64,000 bases of DNA, from the NCBI RefSeq assembly GCF_047948215.1, contig NC_134455.1:322330147-322394146 (forward strand). Reading direction: 5' to 3'. A program made the translations under genes and the position numbers. This stretch comes from Lycorma delicatula (Eukaryota > Arthropoda > Insecta > Hemiptera > Fulgoridae). A model generated the notes under the pieces. It saw only the letters and a list, made by a program, of their open reading frames with translations. It was not told where the DNA came from and did not search any database. Positions 24,430 through 39,400 of this stretch are shown here, piece by piece; within the stretch, counting starts at the first letter, position 1; each line of letters starts with the position of its first letter.

Positions 24430-27400
24430 CAATAGCGAAGCATTGCCGGATCTGCTAGTATTATTGTATTAGTGGGACTAAGATGTTGTCTACTGTTGAT
24501 TTTATTTGAAGTAACTCTTATGGAATTGGTTTAACAGCTTCACAGGAAACAGATCTGGAGCTTTAGTTATGTAGTTTTGAATATTCTTTTGTGTAATGCA
24601 GAGTTGAGGTGATTATTTATATTGATGTACTAGAATAGTGTCAAATTATTTTTTTAAGTTATTTTTATGATTAAGGAACGTACCAAATTATATTACTAGA
24701 AATGAAACTAAATCAAAATCATGAACATGAACAAGGTTTGGGTGTGTCATTGTCTTCATGGAAAAAGCTATTGGAATGTCTTACCAAATTACTTAAAATA
24801 TGTTAAAGATTGCTATTTAAGAGAAAGTAGTGTTAGTTATGGTAAATGTAATTGGGCTTCTAGATTAAAAGATAATTTAATTTAACTGAACTTTGTGTTG
24901 AGGATCTGTGAAGGGAGCAGAATTGCAAGTTACCAGAGGCTAAAAAAGTGGATATCCTATCAGTTTTAGAAAATAAATCAGGGTGATGTTTTGAGATAGA
25001 TACTTCTTACAATAGTATATATAAATTAATAATGAATGATTCTTTTTTTGTTTTACAATAGTAGCTATTTAAGTGTAATTAAATCTTATGTTATATATAA
25101 TAGCACATGTACAACTTAAAATTCCGTTAATATTTTCTTACCCTTACTGAAATTTGTTAAGATTACATTATCTAACAAATTATATTGGATTTCAGTTGTA
25201 ATAGAAAGGTAGTTTTGGCTGATATCTTTGAAATTAAATTTATGGAAAAACTTAATTTGGTTTATTTTAAGACATAAGTTTTTGCTAAATGTATGAATTG
25301 AACCTTGAATTTTAAGGATATTTTTTAACTTGTTAAACTAAGTACAGTAGTACAGTACAACCCCATTTAACCGTATTACATGGGACCAGACATTGTCCAG
25401 ATAAACGAAAGTCCGGATAATCCGGAAATGTATATCCATACACTACAGCTTAATGAAATCACTAAAGTATTAATGTAAGATATTGAAACTTAAAATCAAC
25501 TTAGTACATATTGGCAAATAACTTATGTAATAATTTAAATACAAATTCAAACTTACAGCTACATCATTTATTTACTTTTTAAAAAATTCTTCATAATTTT
25601 TTTTTCATGATGATACTTGGTTTTTTGCTGCTCCATCTTGTAAACACTTTAGGGTAAGCAGTTTTTTAGCAATGGACCGATTATTTTTGTTTATTTCAGC
25701 GGTCATCTCAGTGTTGGATTCAGATTTCATTTCTTGTCAGATTTTGTTCTAACACTTTTTCAAAGTAGAAACATTAATTTTGTTCTGTGCTGAAGGACAC
25801 TCTTAGATTACTGTTCAAATATTAATTTAAATTAATCTAAAACATTTACTCCAGCTTCCTCACTATTTTTTTCAATAAGTTTTATAAGTAATTTTTTTTT
25901 CCCTTAGTGTCGTTTGAAGGCTTCTATTACACCGTGGTCTAAAGGTTGGATGAGTACTATCGTTTGTGTAGGTAAAATCTTACAAAGATGTCACCATTTC
26001 TCAAGTCATCTGCATCTGGATGACCAGGTGCAATGTCAATAAATAAAACAGATTTTTGTGTTAGCTCTTTTTTTTATTTACAAATATCACTTCAGGGACA
26101 AAGAATGAAGAAAAACATTTTAAATATTTTGCAAGATATCCATGCTGATTTTTGTGAACTGTATATGCATGGAAGTGCATTCAAATTACTAATATTCTTC
26201 AGTAGTCGAGGTTTAGCCGATATTCCTATCACAAAAAGTGGAAGCTTCAACTTGCCTGACGCATTACTGCATAACAGAGTCATCACCCTTAGCAGCAGAG
26301 TCCAATTCTGAGGTGAGAGTTTTTTAAGTAGCATTTTAAAAAATAATTCCATCTCATCAGCATTGAAAATCTGAGATGGTGATAAATTCTCTTTTATAAA
26401 TTTTGAAAATGTCAATTTATAATTTTCACTAGTAGCATGATCTGATAAACTCTCCCCTGATACACTCAGCTGTATTCTGCCTTCCACATATCTAACCAAC
26501 CTGAACTTGCTGTGAATGACGGATCATCACCTAATTTGTCATTTAAAATTAAAGCCTTAGATTGTAAAATGGCACCTGATATAGGAACCCCTTGCTCCCT
26601 CCTTGGGTAAACCACATAAATAAAGCTTCATCTAGCTGACTATTTTTTGCTGTTCTGATAGCAGCCCTGTTGCCTAAACTATCTTTAGCCACCATTTTCA
26701 AATGGAAATCTTCCATCTCTTTTCTGAATTTTTTCAGTCCCAAACAGTTTGCTTTCCTACACTTAATTCATTACAATTTTTTTTTACAGATTCCTCTTAT
26801 CTTAACAAAATAGCACATTAAGTTTTTCTTACATGGAAATGACTACCCTCTTTCATTTAGTTGCCATTCCACTAAATTACACTGTGCAGAACACAAAATT
26901 TCAATTACGATCACCACTGTAGGAAACTACACCTTACGTTTACAATGTTCAATGAATACTGGTACCGTACTGCTTTTCTGAATAAAAGTTTACTAAAATA
27001 GAGCATGAGAGAAGGTATAGGCCTACACATCCGGTTATTAACATTATATCACCCTCATTATAACTACTGTACAAAAATATTGCACGACAACTCTATTCTC
27101 GAAAAAGTAAATGTTTACGGTAAGCAGTACATGAGTTATCTAAGACCGAATACATACATACTTTTAATGAGTACTACTGCCAGTAAAATGGATACATTAT
27201 ACAGTAGGCCTACTACTGTATTTCTTTATTTAATATATTTTAATTTACTATGTACTACTGTATTGCAGTACATATTTTATTTTAAAAAATAAAAAATGCC
27301 TTTCCCGATATTGGTCCGGATAATCCGAAAGTCCGATTAAACGGAGTTGTACTGTAGTCCTTTTTGCTTTGTTAGGAAAGTAAGTTTAAAAGATATTTGT

Positions 27401-30400
27401 TTATTTTTTGTAATGAATTATTGTTTATATGCTTATTTTTATTATTGTTATGGTATATCGTAAAAATGTAAAATATTGTTATAATTAACTTGGAATGTTT
27501 GCAAATTTTTACCTATTATGAGTTGTAATAATTTTATTACCATAGTTCAGTACTCAGGAGTTGCTCTATGCAGATGATATAACAATGATTTGACCCATTG
27601 TTAATATAAATAGGCCCGAGATTAGATAGTAACATACAAAATCATACAACTATTAATTATCTCGCTCAATATAACTTCAATTATATTGAACATAACTGAA
27701 GTTTACTCAGTGTAATTTTACAACTTTACAAGTAAATGTAGCAGTCAAGATTCTAATGATATGATCGGTATAATCTACAGTATTCTGCAGGTACTAGTGA
27801 AGTAGAGACTACTAAGTCATTACTAGTGAAGTTACTGGGCTTACTGATTGATCATTATGTCTTTTGGTATGATCATGAAGGCTAAATTTACTAAAAAGTA
27901 AGCTTGAATACATTTGTTCTAATATTAATGTTTAGAACTGGTGATTGGTAAATAGATTTGAACAGTAATTTATCATGGATAGATAATCTTTTGTGTATGA
28001 TGCTCAATACTATATTGCAGAACATCAATTAAACAAAATTTAGAAATTGTTTTTAGGTTTTAAGAGAAAGCTGTTGTAACATATAATAAAGATATATGGT
28101 ACAGGGAACAACAATATGTGAAACCTGTAGTGGTTTCATGTAAAACCATTTTTTCAGTAAAAGGTATAAAAACGAATTAGAGTAGAATGTTATAAAAAGT
28201 ACATTAGTAACTTATGTGGAAAAGTAATAGATACAATGGATTCAAATATTAATATATATATATATATATAAACCTTTATTTCACATAAAAAATAAGTAAG
28301 GTGGTTGTAGATTTAGGATAAGATTAAATTAAATAAATAAATCTTTTATTCTGATAGTAACATAATATAGATTACGTCAGGGATGGGTAAATTTGCTGTC
28401 ACAAATAAAAAATAAAAAATGAACTGCCTCAGGATTTCCCAAGATAGATCAATGAAACCTAGATAGATAGATCAATGATAGATCATGGTAAAACCTCAGT
28501 TTACAGCAACGTCACAGAATACGTAGGAATTTATAAAGTAAAAAGTTGATGTAATTAAAATCCCTATTAATTATTTAAATTATAAACCCATGAAATAAAC
28601 AGATACTAAATACAAAAAATAATTTTTAATTAAGAGAGCATTAATGAGAATTATTTGAGCCATATGTATATTCACATTGAATGGGATGCAGAAAATTCAG
28701 AGCTTTTTTAAAAATCATTTAATTAGCATTATTTAATAATTAATTGGCAGAGTAATATTGTTTTTGTAAATTAAAATAGTTTTATTATTTTTTTTAATAA
28801 ATTTGCCAGATTTTTTAAGTGGTTCGGTAATTTATTAAAAGCGGCAATGGAAGGATAATAAAGCCCTTTCTACACTGAAGAATTGTGGTGAGTTAACAAA
28901 AGAGTTGTGTGTGTAATTTAGTAGAAGTGATGTTATTATATGTAAAAAATGACTATTATTTTAAGTAAAAATTGCACATTTACTAATATAAACATAAGGA
29001 TAAGTTAAAATTTTTAATTTTCTAAATATCGATCTACACAATACATATTTATGAGCAATAAACATCAGCCAATATTTGTTTTTTAAAAAACTCCTGATTT
29101 TTTAGGGATCTTCAAGGATATTTTGTACTTCACTTAGTACTTCTTATTCTGAATAGTGATGAGAATACAAACAAAAATTATCCTCAAATTGCTTTTGTAG
29201 TTCATGTAATTTTTTATATGAAAAGTCTTCTATTAAAGTTGTTTGGGAGAAACTTAAAGAATATGAAAATAAGTATAAGTGCATATGTAAAGAGTTTGGT
29301 GAGAACATAGGTAAAAGGAAATCATACTCACAAAACTACGAATCAGCTTATGTAATAAATAATTGTAAATAATGTAATTTTTGATTGGCTTTTATTAAAG
29401 ATAATGTTTACTTATTTGATAATGTTCTAAAAAATAATTATTAGGTGTCACAATATTACTGCTCTAGGCGACCTGACACATTTCAAAAGTCTCCATCAAA
29501 TGTGGCGCAGCCAGTCTAGAATAATAAGCATTTCATGCTAGATTTACTAGTTGGTCGGAGGGTGAAGTGATTCATGAAGATCACTTCACCCAATTGACTA
29601 CATTACTCACCAACATGTTGACTTACCGTAATTCAAAGATTATTTAACCCCCTTTATGACACATTTACTTTGTTAAATAGGGACAAAACATATACACTGC
29701 CGCAACCCAGTTAGAGGAAAGTAACATTCCATAGAGGGGGGAAAAAAGGGAGATTAGATTTAAAAATTATCGTATTAAATATCAACTTTCTCACTTCATT
29801 ATGATTGTGAACTGGCATCTTCTCACCAAGTACCAATGTAAATGAAATGTATTTGAAGATAATGTTCCATTCTCTTCAATTTCAGCTTTACCAGCTGTAA
29901 CAAACATCATAAACATGTCTATGTGATAAATAAGATCATACCTGTTCAGATACTATTGGTATTTTTGGATAAAAGATGAGTTTTGTAATTTATCAATTAA
30001 TATGAATTTTACATACTATTATTAACTGCTGTTATATTAAAAAAAATTAAGAAATTAATTTTTTACTTTATCTTTTTCCAGCTGTGTGTATATTTTATGT
30101 TTTCATAGTTGCATGTATGTTTTAAGGTGATGAAGGGCAACCGGAAGTACCATTGCTACGTGTACGAGTTGAATACAGTAATGAAGTCCAAACATTTAAT
30201 CCTTTGCAGTTTGGATTAAAGTATACTGATAAAGTTGCCAACTCGCGAGATATTATTCTATTAAAAAAAGAAAGGATGAAGCAAGATGTGAAGGAATCAG
30301 CTGATCTGAACGAAGAGCTCATGAAAAATACTTTGGAGAATGCAAATGTTAGTTGTTTTAATTTTATATTAATTTTTTCCAGACATATAAACGCTTGTGA

Positions 30401-33400
30401 GCAGCACAAAAACTATTAAAAATTTATTACTGGAACAATTGCATTTTGTTCTAGATCTAAATTTCAATAAAACTGTCTTTATAATTACCAATTTACTTAA
30501 CAAAATAAATGACAGTTATGGCAATTAAAATTGGTCTCAGCAGCTATGCTGTGGTTGTAAACAAACTAGTTACTAGCAAACATTAGTGATTTAGTCATAT
30601 GTAACTGAAGTGTATGTGACATAGATGCATGATATGTTAATACTAGTCAGCCTTGTTCTGACTTTTATTATGGATAAGACTTAAAAATTGCTTTAACCCG
30701 ACCTTGTATTGATTTGACATGCTGCATTATTTCCATCATTTTTATTAATAAAAGGAACAATATCTATTTTATAAAATGTTTACTTAATTCATCACAGAAT
30801 GACTGTAAAAAGTTATATTTTTTATAAAATATAACAGGTTTTATCAGTATCATCCAAATACTTTTTATTATGTTCACTAAAACAGTCCTTCAGTTTATCA
30901 CTTTTTTGGTCCCAGGCTTGACATTTGCAATTGTATGATAATAAAATTGATTTTTAATTAACTATAATACCAGGTTTGTGATCCAATTATTTAGTTATAA
31001 CTTCATGAGACTCAGGTTATAAGTTTTTTTTAAGCTTAGAGTATAATGTCTGTTAGAGTGGTATTATGTTTAGTTTGCAAACGTCATTAATTTTTTTATT
31101 TATTTTGGACTTATGGTAGCATATAAATTAATCTGAACATATGTTGTTTAATAAAAAGTAACTTTATCTAGAAAAAAAGAATCATAATCGTACAATTCAT
31201 GAATATCTAGTAATTAATATGTCCGTTATTCTTAATCACTTAACACGCACGATTTGGCATTGATTCAACAAGTGTACTATACTTTTTTTTTTATTTCTTC
31301 ATCATGAAACTATACCGATATTGCTTTAACAAGGTCAATTTTTGTGGTTATAATTCATTTTTGAGAGACGTTTTTTGATTATTGCCCAAAGAATTTCAAT
31401 TGGGTTTTTTGTCTGGGGAGTTGCCTGACCACAGGAGCATTTTAGTGTTTCATTCTTCAAACACTTTTTACGTATTTTTGGCAGTATGGCATGACGCCAA
31501 ATCTTGTTGGAACATTCCAGTGATGCTTTGGCCCACAAGAGTCAGCAAGAATTCAGCATCTAACTGTTGTCACATGTAAATCTGTTACACTGACTGCTAA
31601 TTCAATTCTTGATTTAAGTCCACAGCAGATAATTTTTGATCAAATTTTACTTTTTCTCACTAATTACTGATTTTGTGTTGAAGTAATCTTTCTTGAAGAC
31701 CACATTTGTCTTTTCTTTTCAGGTGAAAAGGAACCAGTTTAAATTATTTTAAAATATGTATTTAAAAAAACCAAAAACAGTTGCACATAACATAAAGACA
31801 AAAAATAATTTAAAAGAATCCAAAATAACCTCAAAAGGAAAACAAACCTGACAAAAAAACAACAAGGCCTAATAAAAACAATCCATCCAATAGAAAGACT
31901 AAACGACCTTTTAGACAGTCGCTTTTTTAGCTGTTGTCAATGTTTTCTTTCTATCATGATCTTGTGGCATGAAATAATACAAATATCTTTATGATTTCTT
32001 GGATTGTCAGTTGTCAATTAAAAAGCTAATTTAATTGTATTTTCTCTTGAGCATTAGTTGTCATCAATGGACACCATGAATCATTAACTGAATCCTTATA
32101 GTTTTTTTACCATTAACCACACATGACCTGTCTTAATTAATGATTATGGAAAACGTTTTTATCAGTTACTTCTTATGGGTAAAAAGTTTGACAATGTAGA
32201 AAAATGTAATATCCTGCTCATCAAAGTAAGCTGACTCGGTAATTGCAAAACAGACAACACTTACTTAAAGTAGCATTGATAAATTATTATTAATGTTGGT
32301 AGATAAGCTACACCAATGCAAGGGTTTGCAATACTCTCCTAATCCAAATTGATGAGCAGTCATTTGCCTCATCAAGGATACCCTGTGCTGCTAACTGCAT
32401 TTCATTTCAACTATTTGTGCATTTCAACAAGTTCAGAAACAGACTGGAAAAAAGTCTAAATTTATTTTAAATGATTTAAAAAATTTTTTAATTTGTTTTA
32501 TTTTAAACAAACAAATTTTACAAAATGTAAAAAACTAATTTTATTACTTTTTATTGCGTAAATTGTAAACAGTTTAAGAATTTATAAAAGATATCACTAA
32601 GGATGAGGTTAGGCCTGAAAGCCTTTTGATGAAGTAAAAAAATTAAAAGTAATTGTGTTTCTCTAATTCTCTGCTTTGTGGAAACTGAAAGAATATTATA
32701 TTGAATATATAGCTATTTACATACAGAGGAAAAAATTGACTATAAAAATTTTAACCTAAATAAATTAATAAAAAAAAAAAATTGAAATATTTTGTGTTTC
32801 TTTTGTCAGAACAAGAAACGAACAGAACTTTTTAACAAAAAAATATGTGCATATGTTTTTTTATTTGTGTGATATAATTGGCAAATGATGACTATGTTTC
32901 TGTTCTAAGTATTTGTTGTACCTAAGTTTAAAGCTCCATCCTGCTTAACCAATGTATAACACTAGTTGGTAGTAGTTAGGTACAAGAATTGTGTTCTCTG
33001 TATAAGTAAATTTTTATTTAATTTAGTCTCTGAAAGTTAATTCTATCCAAATGTTTAAATTGGTGAGGAAATCTTGTTTATGTATATTAGTGTGATCTGT
33101 TTTATTTATTTATTTTTATATTTTGCTTATGTAGGATTGTGTCAGTGAATGCACTTTTATATCTGTTTGAGTCTTCTAGGCATTTGATGGTTTTGTGTTT
33201 TCTTCAGGTGATCTGGATGTGTTGCAATAGTCTGTGGATCATCCCTTTAGAAGTAATTGGTTTTGAGGCTGGTTTGTTTGAAGTGTTTTGAATGGATGTC
33301 TGTCATTGTTGGTTTTCTGTAATTTTAAAAGTTTATTTTTTTGTGATGGTGAATTCAAGAAATTTTATTTGTTTATTGTCTTCACTAATATAAATGGTAT

Positions 33401-36400
33401 AGTTGGTTAATTATTGTTAATAATTGTTCATGGTGTCTTAGTATAACAAGTTATGTTACATGTTGATATCATCTTGAAAATTTTATTTTTATGAAATTTC
33501 ATTTTGTTTCACTAAAAACAAATTAGTAGTATTATAATTTTATGTATTCTCATCCTCACCCATCATGGACAAAAACATAACAAAACTAAATGCTAGTTGT
33601 CATTTTGAATAATTTCCCGTAATGGTCATCAGATTGTCCTTCATTGTTTGACATTTTCTTTACTGAAATATTTTGTGGTACCAGACCTCAATCTCATGTG
33701 CATTTGCATACAGATTTCCCCATGTTAGTTTTAATTAATAAAAGAAGAAATTTATCCAGTTCATAAGTTTTACTAAAAATTTAAACTTAATTCATTGCTT
33801 GACTGTATACTTAAAACATCAGGTTCATGTTAAAAACATTTCCATTCAAGTTTTTATGATTGATTTCCACTTTGTTAATGACGATAATTATAGTGCATAC
33901 AATGAAAAATAAAAACTTGTGTTGGAGAAGGTTGAAGCTGCAATACCACCAAATCTGAAAACATTTATAACAATCTAATAGGACAACAATGATAACCATT
34001 GTACTTTTATTTATGCATGTTTAATTTATTACAGTTTTCATGTTTTATTAGTTATAAATCATTATTACTTAATTAGCATTAATAATTTAATAAATAAAGG
34101 TTGCAAAAAAAAATTTAATTTAGGGGTTTTTTAAACTAAAAAACTTAACTAGTGCTTGGATGTATATTGTATCCATATCTACACTAAATTAGATGTACAA
34201 TTATTGTACAGTTCTTTTTTGTTCAGTATTTAAAATTTTTTGTTGTCTTTATAATTTTCAAATTTTTTTTTATAGTTGTTTTCATTGTTGATTGTATTAT
34301 TAACACTTATTTGAAATTGCATTATACGTCCAGTTCCTGTGCAAGTTCACCATGTTTTCTATCTTCATCAGAATAGTCACTTTCACTACCACTATCTAGA
34401 TGTATTTTAAATTTATAAATTATTTCGTCGATTAGCAGTTCAATCTTCTTATTTTCAATTTCAACTTTTTTACATGTTTGCAATATGGTTTCCAATACTT
34501 ATTTATTTCATTCATTTTTTCCTCTGATAATTTTTTAATATATGATGTAAAAAATGTTGTGGTTCTACTACCAACGTATCTTTTCAGAGCCGACCATATA
34601 TCTAAATCGGATTTAAATCTGGTTGGTATGGTGGAAGCCACAGATGCCTGTGTTATTTTAATAGTTCATCAAAATGGTATTTTATTTTTGAATTTCTTTG
34701 TGATTTAATTATATCATAGAATTGTAGTTTTAATATTGCTTTAAACTTAATATTATTCTTTTATAATAATTTAATCATGCCACTTTTTCTATGATTTGAA
34801 TCACAAGTTTCTCTGGAAGTGAATTGTTCTATGGCGCATTATCAATAACAACCATTGACCGGGGAGGGACCAGGAATTAATTTCTCAGATGCCCACTTCA
34901 TGAAATTGTTGTTGATGCTGTTGTAATAGTCACTGCTTTTTGAACTTGTTTTCCAGGTTAACATCACATTCGGAATGAACACCATTTCTTCTCCAGCGTG
35001 GATTTTGATTAACTGATCACCTTTATTAATCAGCACTTTACTCCTGCATGACTTGTCATCCAACCATGACTGCCATCGACTGGGTCATTAAAGTTTACAA
35101 TTCGTCCAAATAAAACAAAGAATTATCTTTACTGCAATCCATTGTAGTTTCCTATTATTGTCAGTTTTACTCCCCTTAAACCCTAATTCTTTTAGGATAG
35201 CTGCTGTAGTTCTAGAACCTTTAAATTGAATACTCTTGAAAATTTTTCATGTAATTTATTTAATATGGCAGTTCATTATGTTTCGAGTGAAACTCTTTAA
35301 CTGTTCTTACAATGTCTTTATCAAAATTGTCTAATCTGCTAACTGATTTTGAACATTGTTTTTACACTTTTTTGACGTGCTGAATGAGCACGACTGAATT
35401 TTTTATTTAAGAAGATGCTGCTTTTCTTTCTGGAGTTTTTTAACTTGTGATCTTGAAATCCTGCAAGCTCAGCACTTTTTTCTTCACATTTTTTAATGTG
35501 TAAATTAAATGTTTCTCATCTAACTTTATAGCTTCTTTCGTCATAAAATTGTATACATTACTATTTCATGAGCTTTACTACGGAGTTTTTTATTCTTAAC
35601 TGTGTATTTAATTTCTACAATTGCAATAAAATTTACATACGAATTCATTAATTCATACAAAACATTAACTAACTAACATGCCACATATCATTACAGAAGG
35701 AAATACTATACTATTCATACTAGGACACACCAAGAATTGAACAAAATCAATTTATTGAAAATAAAAAATAAACAATATTGAGTAATTAGTCAACAACACA
35801 AAAAAAAAGTCTCAGTTATTTTAAGAATATGTATAAAATGACTAAGCTATTAATAAATTATTATAATTTATATGGTTTAAGCCTATTATTTAATCAACAA
35901 TAAATACCCATTACAAATGGCATAAATATTTTGATAACCTTTATTTATATAAAGTGGTCATTCATTTTATGACACACGTGATGAAGGAAGTGTAATAATA
36001 TTCTATTAATATAAATATAAACAATTCGTTTTTGTACTTTATACAGTAAGAAATAATTATAAGTAGGCTAAATATTTTTAAAGAAATTATTGTCTGAAAT
36101 TGAACAAAATGATAATAAAATTTAATTGTGGTAACCATTTTACTACTAGTGTAAAAAGTTAAACAAATAAAAGTTAAAAGAAACTATATTGCAGAAAACT
36201 GTGTTTCTGAATGAGCCTAAAGTTACATGAAAAGAGTAATATAATACCTTGCACAGCGGCTGTCTGCCTTGTGCAAGCAAGTTTTTATTTTCATTCTACA
36301 CACTGTAGCAGAATGTTACTTGTGGAAGGAGAATGAAACTTGTAGAATAGAGGTGGGACAATTCATGGTCATTGTTGATACACCTACTTCAGCTTGAGAG

Positions 36401-39400
36401 CATGTTATTTTAAGAGAACTCTTGTTAATCATTAAGTACATCTTATGATTATAATTTATCAACCAGTTTGTAAACACTCCATTCTGTCTTTTCTTATTAA
36501 TAATTTTTTTTTTAAATAACCAGTTTCATGACACATTTAGATGAAAAAAGCATAAATTACCTTGTATTCTGAATTTATTATTAAATCTAGAAGCATAATA
36601 AAAAATTTACTTGAGCGTAGTGGTGAGAAAAGTCAAGTCTGTTTACATATTTCATTTTATTTTTAAATTGAATAATTTTCTCAGCAATTTTTAATATTTT
36701 CTTATGAACTAAACAAAATTATAATTTAAAAATAATATCTTTAGAATTCATTTAACTATTCATTCTTTCAGAATTTAGTTACTGTAGGTCATTAATAAAA
36801 GATTTTAGGTTAGAATTTATTTCATTTTTATTATGTAATTATATCTAGTACATAATTAAATATTATAAAAGTTGTTACATAAATAGTAAAAAATGCTAAA
36901 ATATAAGTACACAAATATATAAAGAAAATATTCATAACCTATTAATTTACATTATCTACTTCATTTATGGTCTTCTCTTTAAAAAATGAATATAAAATAT
37001 ATAAAGAAATAAATATTTTTGTAGTTTTTAAAAATATCAAAGTACACTTCCATTGACTGAATTTAATAACTAAAAATCTTTTTTTAAAAGTAATAAAATA
37101 TATATATCCACTGTTATTATCACGTACTATAAAACATATGATTTAAACTTTATTATAATGTTTACATTTAACATTATACTGCTTGTTGACATTTTTCTTC
37201 TATACCAATAAGCATATGTTTGAAGTTTGTTATAAAATGGCATCTATATCTCATTATTTAAGCACAATTATATTAAAAAATTAAAATGATTTTAGTTATT
37301 TATTTTTTCTTAATTTTTATTATCAGTGGTATTATACTAAAACTATATAAACGGTATAAACTAAATTATGGAAAAGAATATAACTATTATAAAATTATCT
37401 TCTTAGTAAATGATTAAATCTGTGATCAATGAGATCCAGTTACTATTATATCAAATTAAAACGTCAAGTAGTTCTTGTATGATGTGCTTGATACTACTCA
37501 TAAGAGTAGTATCCCCCTTTCATTCCTTTTGCCCAGCCCAAATTCATCCATATATTTCATTCCTTTTATGTGTTTAATTTCTTCGTATACACACTCTACC
37601 TCATCATCATCATGGGCGCTTGTAGACATAGACTTTAACAGTCATTGTTGGTTTAGGTTTCAATTTTATCCTTTTTACAATGATTCTATCATTATGCATT
37701 CTGAAATACTATACTCTCTTCCCTATCTTCTTGTTCATTATGAAACCTACTCCTGCCTGCCCATTATTTGAGGTAATTATTCTAAAATTACCTGACCAAA
37801 AGTCGTTTTTCTCTTTCCACCGAACCTTGCTAATTCCTACTACATCTACATTTATCCTATCCATTTCCCTCTTTAAGTTTTTTAAACTACCAACTTTTTT
37901 TAGACTTCTAACATTCCATGCTCTGACTCGTAGAACGTTATTTTTTTAATTTTCTGATGACCCATTCTTTAGTAGTCCCCACCTGGAGATCTGAACGGGG
38001 GACTAGTTTACCTCCAGAATATTTTACCAAGGAAGGCACCTCCATCATTTTTATATGAAAATGCAGAGAGCTACATTTTCTTGGAAAAAAAGCAGCTGTA
38101 GTTTTCCATTGCTTTCAGCTACGCAGTACTCAGAAGATTGAGTGATGTGATATGCCCATTTAAGTCGTCCTGACCTACATCCTTAACAACTATTGAAAGG
38201 GCTGCTGTCCTCTTTTAGGAATCATTCCTTAGTCTGGCTCTCAACAGATACCTCTTCGATATGGTTGTACCTTCAGTCCAGCTATTCTGTATCACTGAGC
38301 ACTCAAGCCCCTTCACCAAGGGCAAGGTCTCATGATTCATAGAGGGAGATAATACTAATATAATATAAAATTATATAAATGTTTTTACTAATTATAATTT
38401 TTTGAATATTCAAATAACTCATTAACATATTGACCATTTTAGTAGACCAATAAAATTAGCTGATTTTTGAAGTCAAAGAGTTCTAAGGTTAAGGTTCAAG
38501 TCCTTGTAAAGGCAGTTATGTAGATTTGAAGCTGGACTGTGTGGACTTGTTCTTTGGTGGTTGGGTTTCAATTAACCACACGTCTCAGGAGTGGTTGGCC
38601 TGAGTGTTCAAGACTACATGTTTTGGTACATGTGTTCATTTTGATTGTGTTTACATGTTTTGGTACATTTACACTTAAATTGCAGCTATGTCAGGTCTGA
38701 CAAGCCAGGAACAGTAATCGTATTTGCTTATACATTCACACCCAGACCCATCACTAACTGGAAAACTGGTTGGAGATAAAGAAAATGTATATATTATATG
38801 GAATATAAACCACCAAGACACAATAAAGATAAGTTACAACCTACCACATTAATCTCCAATAACTAGTTTTTGCAGTATTTCGCATCTTCAGTTGATATTA
38901 AATTCTATATCTGTTTCATTAAAACATATTTTTTGTTTGTCATTTTTCCAATACTGGACAGAAGAATAATAAGACACATTGTACTTAAAAATATTATCTT
39001 TATTAATTTTTTGGGTTAACCAATCTGCTATACAAACTTATAAATTAAATATACAAGGTTTCACTTAGAATTCTCTAAGCTTCCCCAGGTGACAATATAC
39101 ATTCATATAAAATTCTCTTACATACTAAGAAATTCCTGAGTGTAATGTAACATTGGCTGGCCAGGTTACATGGTATAAATTTTCTAATTATTTTATTAAA
39201 GCTAATTAATTTTTAATTCTTAATTGGTGCATTATTTAAATATATGTAATTGTTTTATTTAATTGACTTCATGTTTTCTATATATGTTAGAAATTTTAAT
39301 TTTTTCTAAAAAAAAATGATATGTTTTGATATGTAATTTTATATAATTTATATATAACTGATGATGCGGGATCCGCAAAAGTGCTATTGGAATAAAGAGA

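Noticed and set aside
36250..36285. Possible tRNA or small structured RNA around CTTGCACA/TGTGCAAG
   Set aside because: Only one 8-bp stem; no cloverleaf, A-box or B-box.
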